Below, piece by piece: positions 49,709 through 59,151 of a DNA stretch of 64,000 bases. Source of the DNA: Sarcomyxa edulis (taxonomy: Eukaryota; Basidiomycota; Agaricomycetes; Agaricales; Mycenaceae). Where the stretch lies: positions 992,001 to 1,056,000 of the forward strand of contig QUOL01000004.1 of assembly GCA_009761415.1 (NCBI GenBank), in the 5' to 3' direction. Position 1 is the first letter of the stretch. Every line of letters starts with the position of its first letter. The position numbers were made by a program, and so were the translations under genes. The notes beneath the pieces were generated by a model that saw only the letters and a program-made list of their open reading frames with translations, was not told the origin of the DNA and searched no databases.

Positions 49709-50179
49709 TTACTTGGATTGTTCTTCCAATCGTTCTCTGCTGACACGGCCAACATACGTTCTGCTCACGATGTTAACTGAAACTTGTTGTTAGCAAAGAA
49801 GGGTATATCATCTATGACAGTGAAAACGCGTACATGCATCCATGTATCTTTCAAGACACCGTCCAAGGCACGTCTACCGAATTAGGTCAGATCCCTGAAC
49901 TTGACGGGATGATAAGCAACTCACTTGTTCCGAAGAAGAGACTAAGTGGGGAGCAGTAAAGGTCAGTACAAAACCTGGATGGATGAGGAAAGACTTTACG
50001 AGACGAGCCGGGTTTTGTGACGCATTTAAGGAAACATTTTTCGTTGGTTTTCTGGAGCGGGTGTGAGGCCCTGCGTGCACCAGAGGGTGTTCGAACGTAC
50101 GTTCATGAGTTCCTGAGCATTTGCGAGGCTTATTTCGCTTCTGACACTGTTCATGATGGCCTCCTTCCTTGCAGCCATG
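49709..50179 (-). CDS. TIM13: Mitochondrial small Tim chaperone TIM13
   Basis: Intermembrane-space chaperone that works with Tim8 to escort hydrophobic precursors. Four exons spliced by eye: 50179-50101 (MAARKEAIMNSVRSEISLAN-AQELMN), then KTNEKCFLKCVTKPGSS, then LSSSEQ, then TCLGRCLERYMDA and a last exon FNIVSRTYVGRVSRERLEEQ-SK ending at 49709. The twin CX3C motifs are CFLKC and CLGRC with the usual spacing, and the YMDAFNxVSRTY end is specific for Tim13. No presequence, as expected for this class. Head-to-head with the Zn(II)2Cys6 gene (237 bp). Confidence 0.93.
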
Positions 50180-50416
50180 TCTGGAAAGACTAAGAAGGGG
50201 AAGCAGGGGGAAGCGAAAGAGACGAACCAGAAGGCGAAGGCGAAGAAGAGAGTGTATTTTTCAGGAAATCGGACATGGTGGAATACGAAAGAAAGAAAGA
50301 AATAGAGGTGGAGGTGTTGAAGAGGCTCAAAGTTGCGTGCGTGGGAATGGAGGTCTGCTGAGTTGAGTGGCTTGGATGTCTGCCTCGTTGTCCAGCTCAT
50401 CTAGCTCATCCTCCAA

Positions 50417-53400
50417 ATGGACCCCAACGTCGCTCCATCTTCTCTACAATCTGCCCTTCAAATGGATCAAAATCAGCAACATCATCCCCAGCAACAACAG
50501 AATCAGCAACAGAATCAGCAGCAGCAGCTACAACAGCAACAGCAACAAGCGCCATCTCCTCCAGCTCAGTCCACTTCGAGAAAACGCAAAAAGAACGACA
50601 CCAACGGCGACGATGCCCAATCACCCTCTGAGCCGCGACGACTGAGACGTTCGCATGAAGCGTGTGCGAGATGTAGGAGCAAGAAAATCAAGGCAAGTCC
50701 CGTCGGGCGACACCGACGGCAACTTCCTTTTTCTTCAAGTTTTGCTCAACGTTTCTCAGTGTGATTCTAAACATCCACGATGCACAGCTTGCTCGACAGC
50801 GGGAACCCCTTGCCATCAGGAGGATAGACATAGGCAGACTTTGACCCCAAGAGGCCACACAGAACGTATCGAACATCAGCTCGCACAATGCGACGCTCTC
50901 CTCAAGCATCATATTCCTAATTTCTCCCTAGACAGTCTTGACGAAATCCTCCTTAGGGAGGGAATAGAGGTCGGCAGCCCAAACCTGGCCAATGCGCCAC
51001 CCGGTCCCCCTGCTTTCCAATTTGTACAGCAGCCTACTAATCGGCCGCCTGGCGCCCCCTTCCGTCCCGATGGACCCCCGCAAGGTTCTCCCAACAACAA
51101 GGGCGCATACGTCTTTCCTCCTCCTCCTCAGCACATGTATCCCCCCATGCCCATGCCTTACGCTCCAGGTTATCCTCATATGCAGATGCAAGGCCCACCT
51201 CCTGGTTACAATCCTCACATCCACCCTGCTTTCCAACAAATGCCTCCTCCAACACAACCACAGACTCAAGTACAACCACAAGCACAGCACATGCCGCCGC
51301 CACCTTTGCCTCCTGTTCGCCCCGTTATCAGCCATGATATCAAAGGTCAAGATCCGCAATCGAATGACATGTCCAACACTCAGGTGCTTTTAAACCTGCA
51401 TGTGATCATCATTCATCGTTCTAACGCACATGTGTTAGGCCTTAGCTAAAAACTTTGGAGTTCACGCCGCTATAGTCTCCGATCTATCTCTTGGGCCCAA
51501 CACGGCCGACAAAGAGGATCTAGCCGTTGGATCGAGCGGCTTGACGAGCGGAAGGGACAGAGATTACAACATTTTAGGCGAAAACAAGACTAGAAGACCT
51601 AGAGATGTCGACATGTGGGTCAAAGTCTTCGGAAGGAAAGGCTTCCCTGGAGGTTCTATCCCTGCGGATAACCCAGCGCCTCATATCTCGCTCACGACTG
51701 CGCCACCTGTCGAAGTTTGGCTGCCAAAGGACAGGAAAATGGTGCAACATATCGTTGGCGTCTACTTCACCAGGTTGAACGTGCATAGACCAGTGTTCAC
51801 CAGGAAAGAATTCGAAAGGGTCTTGGATGCCGCCTATACTGGTGAGGAGATCGGAGGTGAGAGTGCGCCTGAACATCAGCTTGACCCCGGATTCGTCTGC
51901 AGTCTATACTTGGTCTTGGCGTTGGGCACATTGAGCGAGTTGAACCACCGGGCTGTTCAGGCCGAGGGTGATTCAGACGCTGATGTTGGTGGACCGATAT
52001 CGGCGAAACAGCTGATGCCAGTCGACTGGCCCGAACACGGCGAATTCTTCGAACGAGCGCTTTCGGTCAAACCCGATTTGAGGGTGACGATATCCAGTTT
52101 GCAAGCATTGGTGTTGTTGCATTGGTATCTATACACCGAGGTATGTCCACCACTCAAAAGTCAGAGCGTATCTGATGATCTGTTAATCTAGCGTCAAGGA
52201 CGTACACTTTGGCGTCTAGTCGGAAGCCTCGTCAGGCTGTCTATCGAATTAGGCTTACATCACGATCCAACAATTCAACAGAGCACCTTCACTGATGAAG
52301 AATGTCAGTTGCGTATACGACTTTGGGGAATAGTCATGGTGCATGATCGTGGAACTTCGATCCTTCTGGGGCGCCCCCTGGGTATATCCCCATCCGATTC
52401 CAATACGCCTCGTCCTTCTCGTCCCTTGAAAGCTTCCAAGTCATACCCGTCTTTGAATGAAGATGACTTTTCGGAGCATTTCCTACTCTCGCATCCCATC
52501 GCCGAAATCCAAGCCGATATTATCAACTCCCTGTACACGCCAAAGCGTCAGAGTGGAGACACCATTATGAGGAACGCGACTAGGATAATCAAAAGTATGT
52601 TGGAGTTCAGGAAGAACCTACCCGAGAGTTACAAATATTACTTCAACGGGACGGAAGATTGGACATTGGAGAGGAAGAGTACTCTTGTGCAGGGGATCAC
52701 GGCAGATCAAGGTTTGACACTGCTGAAGATCGGGATTGCGAGAATCTTGCTATTGAGAGCCCTCTTTAGTTCGAAGGAACTATCCTATGCACAGCGATTG
52801 AAAGCACTGGTTGACGGTCAGTGACTATCTCATTGTATCCTGTGTGCGATCCTGACTCTTCTGTTGTCAGCCATCATAACATCGCACAACGTGATCATCG
52901 TCCACAATCAACTCATCAGATTCCCCGATATCGCCTTCTTCACATCGCCGATTCCTCTTCATATAGCAGCTATGGTCATTCTGTACGGTCACATGTCGCG
53001 CTGTGATCATCTCCCGAAACAGGTAGCCTTGGAAGACATCTGGCTCGCACTCGATATGCTTCCACGCTTCCGCTGGCGCTGGGAACGCAAGGATGTCAAT
53101 GGAGGTCACCCTCTTATTGCCAAGCTTGCGGAGCGTGTCATGGATGTAGACCTCCATCAGATCAAACCCAGCAACCACTTAGTTCTTCTTTCGGAACCAG
53201 AATGGGATGCGTCCGATGAGTCGATGATCATGTCTCCGCCATTATCTAGTCATAGTCAGGTCCAGACGTCCTCCAAGAAGGGCAAGTCCCAGCAGTCGAC
53301 CCCGACTATGGCATCGGCCTATCCGTCGTCGAACAATGGGGTGATCTACGGCCCCCATCCGCGAACGGCCAATGGCACATCATCGACTGGGCATGGTATG

Positions 53401-53815
53401 AATGGATCTGGGACACCACCTGATCAAAAGCATCTGTTGGAAGTTCCGGCCAATCTATTCTATCCGTTCTATCCAGAGACCCAATTCCCGATGTCAGGAT
53501 CGCATCCTGCTGCAGCTGGTAATGGTAACAACGGCAATGGCAGTAACCCAAATTCCAACGGCACTGGTCAACAGCAAGATTATACACACTTGTTGGCTGC
53601 CGCCGCTGCCCAGCCCATGAGTACAGCCCAAGGCTCCCAGGATTCTTTCATGTCAGAAGAGCGAGACATAAATCCTCATCATCAGAATTCGAGTATGCAG
53701 ATGTGGATGCATGTGGTGAGTTTCTCTCTGTGACTGGCGTAGTTCAATACTCACTGTCTTTCGCTCGTAGCCTGGGCCAAGAGGGGCTCCTTACGCTGTG
53801 CCTCCTCAATCATGA
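50417..53815 (+). CDS. Zn(II)2Cys6 fungal transcription factor with polyglutamine N-terminus
   Basis: DNA-binding regulator of the Gal4-type family. Exons 50417-50692, 50760-51383, 51439-52140, 52192-52816, 52871 onward, last exon to 53815. N-terminus Gln-rich; zinc cluster ACARCRSKKIK|CDSKHPRCTACSTAGTPC. The first intron (50693-50759) has a GC donor and lies directly before the third cysteine. A Pro/Gln/Met-rich linker follows, then the fungal-specific domain (VYFTRLNVHRPVFTRKEFER, LVRLSIELGLHHDPT, MVHDRGTSILLGRPLGISPS). The C-terminal 200 residues are Ser/Asn/Gly-rich; last exon PGPRGAPYAVPPQS. The target pathway cannot be read from sequence. Confidence 0.92.
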
Positions 53816-54027
53816 ATATTCGCTTGGATTACCAAGTGTGTTACTTCACGTATGCGTCCCTTTTTATTCCTTTTAGTCTCATGAAAGCTACGTTTCTGTA
53901 TTGGTTTCTTATCAGTTATGTACTGCCGTTGACTGTGTGTTTTGACCATGTAACTATAATATTGATAAATCCGACTTGTCGATCTTCCTGGTTTGTTGGT
54001 GTTACAACAACCCGCGGCCGGATCCGA

Positions 54028-54804
54028 ATGCTTTCGCGATTTTTGACATTCAAGGCTACCTCCAGCCTCTGGACAAGAAGCATATCCTCTGCATCGTCAA
54101 TGTATAAGCCGAAGGTCCACATTTCTCTTGACGTTGAGACCGATGGACCAACCCCTTCGGATAACTCCTGCCTGATGATTGGCATGGCCGTAATCAAAGC
54201 CAATAGTTCTCCTACGCCTCCTCGTCAGAATGGTACCCCTGCTCCTCAGCCATCTAATTCGACGCCCCCCTGGCTCATCGAGAAAACCTCTTGGTGTCTT
54301 GAGCCCCAGCCCGGAAAGCACGTCGATCCGTCCACCAAGTCCGAATTCTGGGACAAGCATCCCGACGTCCTTGCCACTATTCAAAAACGTGCACGACCTG
54401 CCGCTGAAGTCATTCCCGACCTTCTCAAATGGATAAACAAGGTCGAGGCGAAATACACCATCGATCGCTGGATATGCATGCCTACCTCTTTCGATTGGCA
54501 ATTTCTTCGCGGTGTGGTTCACGTCCACGGACCCCCTAACAGCCTCGCATTCTTACCTCATTATGCCCATTGCCTTTCTACGACCTTTCGTTTGGCTCGT
54601 GAGATCCACAATATAAGCAAGTCTGATATTGGGGACTGTCCAGATTTCACCTACACCCACTACGCCGATGACGACGCCGCCCGACAAGGTTGGCTCTATC
54701 TCAGAGTCATGGAGCTAATGGCCACACGGCGGGACGGAATGCGTTCGACTTCGTCGCTGAAAAGAAGTCGAACAGAGCCCGCTATCATCGAGGATCGTAA
54801 ATGA
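54028..54804 (+). CDS. DEDDh-type 3'-5' exonuclease (Rv2179c-like), possibly mitochondrial
   Basis: Predicted 3'-5' exo(ribo)nuclease. Intronless. Start at 54028 gives MLSRFLTFKATSSLWTRSIS-SASSMYKPK, an Arg/Ser-rich, acid-free leader that could target mitochondria; Met 54103 is the alternative start if the leader is not used. Catalytic pattern: motif I HISLDVETDGP (D, E), motif II CMPTSFDWQFLRG (D), motif III THYADDDAARQGWLY (H and D). The spacing and the SLDVETDGPxPxxxSxLxIG start resemble Rv2179c-like and phage-type exonucleases more than eukaryotic oligoribonuclease. C-terminus basic (SLKRSRTEP). Natural substrate unknown. Confidence 0.82.
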   Translation: MLSRFLTFKATSSLWTRSISSASSMYKPKVHISLDVETDGPTPSDNSCLMIGMAVIKANSSPTPPRQNGTPAPQPSNSTPPWLIEKTSWCLEPQPGKHVDPSTKSEFWDKHPDVLATIQKRARPAAEVIPDLLKWINKVEAKYTIDRWICMPTSFDWQFLRGVVHVHGPPNSLAFLPHYAHCLSTTFRLAREIHNISKSDIGDCPDFTYTHYADDDAARQGWLYLRVMELMATRRDGMRSTSSLKRSRTEPAIIEDRK

Positions 54805-55504
54805 AGGCTCATAAAATACGCTGCATATAGTTCGTTTCATGATCAACGATCTGGTCTCGCCATTTCAGTCTACACACATTGTGTCCCGAGTCTTTGCATA
54901 GGATGGGTGAGCCTCTGCAATTCAGTGGCTCGAATATATTCGTTCTCAATTATCTCCCCTCAAAGGTACAATTCGGAATCTCGGGATTTTTCTTTCATCA
55001 TTTGAGCATCATTACCATCATTTCTATCAATGGCATCACCTCATTAAGCTACGACGTGCTGAAGCTTGCCCAGAACCGCTCATGAAAGTCGAAATTTGTC
55101 AAGTTTCACCGTACTCGCATTCGTTGCATCTTATCAGCTGCCAAGCCGGTGCTTCTTCCCCAGTACGTCCAGCAGTATGCACGACCTGTGAAGAATTGTT
55201 CTCGTGAATCCAGAATACAAGAAGCCTTCAATGCAAGATATACTGTCGTCATGTTTTTCCTTCGCGCATGTATCATATGAACCGCCAGATGTTCCGAAAT
55301 ACTCAAACAATACGCATAGCAGCTTTCCTGAAATATTCGGTTTCAAGAGAATATATATAATAGACTACGCTGATGCACGGAAGATGCCACCCGACAAGGA
55401 TGGCTCTCAGTACGCAAGGTCATCAAATCGGAGGTTAACATCGTTGATATAGATGACAGAATTCGAAATCGAGGTCCACTATGCGTACTTTCCGACTCGT
55501 CCAA
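54805..55504. other. Convergent intergenic region, exonuclease / sulfite oxidase
   Basis: 700 bp between two stop codons on opposite strands. Only short AT-rich frames; nothing recognised beyond presumed 3' UTRs. Confidence 0.5.
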
Positions 55505-56808
55505 TCACCAGTCCTTCCTTCCCCAAGCATTGAACGCAACTCCTCTTAAGTTCCACTTCCCGACTTTCGGCTGTACATTTCCCTTCGCATCCCAAGCTTG
55601 ACTACAGACTTCTCCACCGCTCTTCCCAGAACACTCGATCGTAGCCTCCCACAAAGTCCAACTCCACCTCCCTACCTGATATGTGATGTTAGCCGGATAC
55701 CACGACTCTCCCCCGTCGACAGTGATCTCGACACTCGTGACGTTGCCATCAGTGGTAGGACCGCCTATAGCGTATCCCTTGACGTGGAGCGTGGTGTCTG
55801 ATATTTGTGTTGTAGAAGCCACCACGGAATTGAGGGGAAGGGCTGTTATACATGGGTATTTGGACCAGACGGGGAGAGCGGCTTCTTTTGATTCGATCTG
55901 TCCATGCAACAAGAAGCGTTCAGAAGCAGTCCAATGGTGATAGATTTAAAAGACAAGTATTACCTCGGAAGGTAGTACTTTGTAGTCACGTTGTTGATAG
56001 AAATTCGGGGACTCGTTGGGTGATACTATGATTGAATCTACCCATTTCACCTAGTCACATGTTTGAATCAGAACCGTAACCAGAAGTAGATTGGAGGCCT
56101 ACCCAGCGTGCACCGAGGTAACCTGGGACGACGACTCGCAAGGGTCCACCATGATGCGCCATGAGAGGTTCGTCGTTCATCTACCAAGAAGTCAGTTGAT
56201 GAACATTCACAGACAAGAAAAAACTGACCTCGAAAGCGAGTAGAACATCTGTGGCTTTCGAGAGAGGAATCGACGCGCCATAATAATCGTCATCTTGGCA
56301 CAGTGTGGCATACGAAGCAAAGCACACATGTAGATTTGCATCCTCGCGGACACTCGCTTTATTCAACAAGTCAGAGAGACGCACGCCTCCCCATTTGCAG
56401 TTGGCGATAACACCGTCAGCCCAGGCTACACCTTGTACTCTCTTGATGGCTCCCATCTCTTTGCGTCGATTTCCTGCACACTGCATGCAGAGTCAAGGCT
56501 CAGAGTTGAATGTCACCTGGCCCTTGATTGCGGCTCACCTGAAGTGCAGCGATGACTTGTGTCTTCTCGAACATGTACCGAATGTCTTTCATCGTGAGTT
56601 GCAATTCATTGCTCACTTCGCCTGTTACGGACACGACATAGTTGTCCTCGTCAAATACGCGAACGGGTCCATGGTTTCTGCAGTATACCAGGTCAGATGG
56701 GGTCAATTCGAACTCGACTAAAGCAGATGCTTCGGGTTCGGCGTTGTAGGGTTCAATGCCTTGCACGACGAGCGCTTCGGGTCTGGGGGGTTCGTAAGAG
56801 TAGTCCAT
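55505..56808 (-). CDS. Sulfite oxidase, molybdopterin domain form without heme domain
   Basis: Mo-cofactor enzyme oxidising sulfite to sulfate. Five exons: 56808-56539, 56480-56229, 56180 onward, one beginning [20 protein letters not shown], and the last ([17 protein letters not shown]...) to 55505. Motifs: [19 protein letters not shown], then [16 protein letters not shown] holding the Mo-ligand Cys, [48 protein letters not shown], and the dimerisation domain with [26 protein letters not shown] and WDAKGNVQP. The protein starts directly with the Mo domain: no cytochrome b5 domain, so it resembles the plant rather than the animal enzyme. C-terminus GRKDW is not a peroxisomal SKL signal. A nitrate reductase is excluded by lack of heme and FAD domains. 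Confidence 0.94.
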
Positions 56809-57076
56809 GGTGAAGGTAAAGACATGAGGGGAAGGCGAGGCGGCAAGAGGCAGAAACGAGGCAGGAGGACTCGGCTCTATTAATGAAGTTCATTATCATA
56901 TCAAGGATGCTGGTTGCCCCATCTGCATAAGAGAGGGCTTAAGACGTTGACCTGGAGGGTGTTCTGGTAAGGAGTTTAATAAGGTTGTACTCAGAAAAGC
57001 GCTACACGTGAGATTGTCTGGATTGGTCATTTCATTCCGAGCAGTTTATACGACACGACATGCTACCTTTCCACAA

Positions 57077-57585
57077 TCAAGGCTCCAGCGAGACTGGGAA
57101 TGTACCCGCATCTCTTTGATCGTCCCACTTGTTGATCTGTAATACAACGTCAGCGGGGCTAATAGACGGAGAATGGCTAGTCGTACCCATTCATCTATGG
57201 CAAACGATATTATTAGTCGAGTGTGAGATCTATGTATAGAGGACTCACTGGGGCAAAGCGAGTTGTAGGCCTTCTTGAATTGTTTGCAGGGAGCAAAGTC
57301 CTCGCCCTTTGCGGCTATGCACTTGAAGTAGTCGGTGTAATTCTGGAAGCTGCGCAGAAGATGAGATGGGCTACATCGACAGCAATGCCAGACGTACCAG
57401 TGGCGGGTCTGGTTGGTATTGGGGAAACGAGCTGTAGTAAAGAGAATAAGAGGATGTTTTTGGGTGACAGTTGTGAACATACCGTCAAAACCAACTGTTT
57501 GTAGCACGTATTTGCTGAAAACTAGTTAGTACCACTACTAGGTCTTCACTGCTATTGCCTACCTTGTTTCTTCGGTGTCCGACAT
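57077..57585 (-). CDS. COX12: Cytochrome c oxidase subunit 6b (COX12)
   Basis: Small intermembrane-space subunit of complex IV. Seven exons: the first 57585-57563 (MSDTEET), then KYVLQTVGFD, ARFPNTNQTRH, CFQNYTDYFKCIAAKGEDFA-PCKQFKKAYNSLCP, an 8-nt exon 57194-57187, and INKWDDQRDAGTFPVSLEP to 57077. The CX9C (CFQNYTDYFKC) and CX10C (CKQFKKAYNSLC) pair defines the family. The usual CWQ is CFQ here, the only in-frame result of the available acceptors. The microexon supplies the codons for NEW and is needed to align with the yeast protein through its end. 77 bp head-to-head with PRP18. Confidence 0.93.
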
Positions 57586-57662
57586 GGTGGTTGGTTTGAT
57601 AGGACTGAGTCGGGGTTGGGCGGAAGGAATAGACTGCTTACTAAGCAATCTCGCTCTTCCCA
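57586..57662. promoter_or_regulatory. Very short divergent promoter (77 bp), COX12 / PRP18
   Basis: 77 bp between start codons, the shortest divergent gap in the window. No TATA-like box is seen. Confidence 0.55.
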
Positions 57663-58952
57663 ATGGACGCTCTCAAAGCAGCAGTAGCTCAAAAACGAAA
57701 ATCAACCCAGGGAGATGCATCTACTCGCCCCAATAAATACATGAAAAGAGGTGATGTTCAAAAACTACAAGAGGAACAAGAGCGGCAACAAAAGGAGCAA
57801 TTGAATCGGGAGCAGGAGCAGGAGCAGGCCACCTTGAAGGCGGAGGCAGCAGCTCAAGTATGTCTCATCATATCCTTACCTATCTGAAGCCTTATTCTAC
57901 ATTCGAGAACAGACCTCTTCTAGCGCGTCTCCAGTTCCTCTTCAGGTGCCTCGTACAGAGTCACCTATACCCGAATCTTCCTTCAACATATCCAACGAGG
58001 AGACCGTTCGTCGCCTACGCTTGAAAGGCCAGCCCGTTCGCTTGTTTGCTGAATCCGACAAGGACCGAAGGCTACGACTCCGTGCTCTAGAACTCATCGA
58101 AGAAAAGGGTCACGATCGCCACGGAGGTCAGAATGACTTCAAAAAGGCACTTGAGGACGTGGAGAACGTGGAGAGGGAGATGAAGAACAAGGACAAAGGG
58201 AAGAAGAGAGATGACATGGAACAGCTCGCCAGCGGCGTCTTGGATCTGGATCTCATCAAATCCGACCCCGACAAGCTCTACCCTATCATCTATTATGCTC
58301 TCAAGAGAACACTCAAGGAGTGGGAACAAGCCATGGATGAACGGCCAGGTACGAGTATTTGGCACCGGTAGCACACATAACGCTTACTTTCCAACAGAAC
58401 ACATCAAACGAACAACGCAGGGCAAACTAGCCGCGGCTACGCAGGTCCAATCAGCAGAATATCTCAAACCTCTATTCAAGGCTCTTCGCTCAAGAGTGCG
58501 CTCATATCTACCTTAACACTTGCACATCTGATGCCCTCTCTAGTCCCTACCGCCAGATGTGTTGGCTAGGATGGCCGAAATAGTCCATCATATGCAAAAG
58601 CGACAATATCAAAGAGCCAACGACTCATACCTTCGTTTGTCTATCGGAAATGCCCCTTGGCCTATCGGTGTCACCATGGTTGGGCACGTATTCCCTCTGC
58701 ATCTTTGCCTACCTCACACGACGCTAACACGCACAACAGTATCCACGAACGTTCTGCTCGTGAAAAGATCTCTTCAGATCAAGTCGCGCATGTCCTGAAC
58801 GACGAAGTCAGTAGAAAATACATTCAGAGTCTGAAACGGCAAGTGGTCATTCAATTATGCTCAGCCCAGCAATTGACGCTTCTACGATCAGATTGTTGAC
58901 ATTTTCACAAACCAAGTACCCTCCGGCAGATATTTCACAACTTATGGGTTGA
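57663..58952 (+). CDS. PRP18: Pre-mRNA splicing factor PRP18
   Basis: U5-associated factor for the second splicing step. Exons 57663-57857, 57946-58348, 58398-58495, 58544-58683, 58740-58838, 58892-58952. N-terminus [16 protein letters not shown] and a Gln/Glu-rich coiled coil; SFM/Prp4-like motif [23 protein letters not shown]18 domain [29 protein letters not shown], then the most conserved segment [29 protein letters not shown] and [20 protein letters not shown], ending DISQLMG. Both last introns use GC donors (58684-58739 and 58839-58891); the GT alternatives break the frame inside this invariant region. Confidence 0.95.
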
Positions 58953-59151
58953 TTTTTTGGTCTGTTAGTGTACATGTAGGATACGAGTGGATTTTCGGTA
59001 TTAGCTCGTGCATGGCTCTATTTGAAATTCCAAGTAAAATGTTGCGATGTCGAGTTCCTCCTTCGTCCACTTCTAGTCGTCCGAATCTCGTCTCTGAGTC
59101 TCACAAAACTTGTCCACAAACGCTCGAAGGAACAACAGAGAATACCTACCG

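Noticed and set aside
49874..50400. N-terminal extension of TIM13 up to 50400
   Set aside because: The in-frame upstream part (Phe-rich, HLHLYFFLSFVFHHV) is 5' UTR-like; the family starts at the ATG at 50179.
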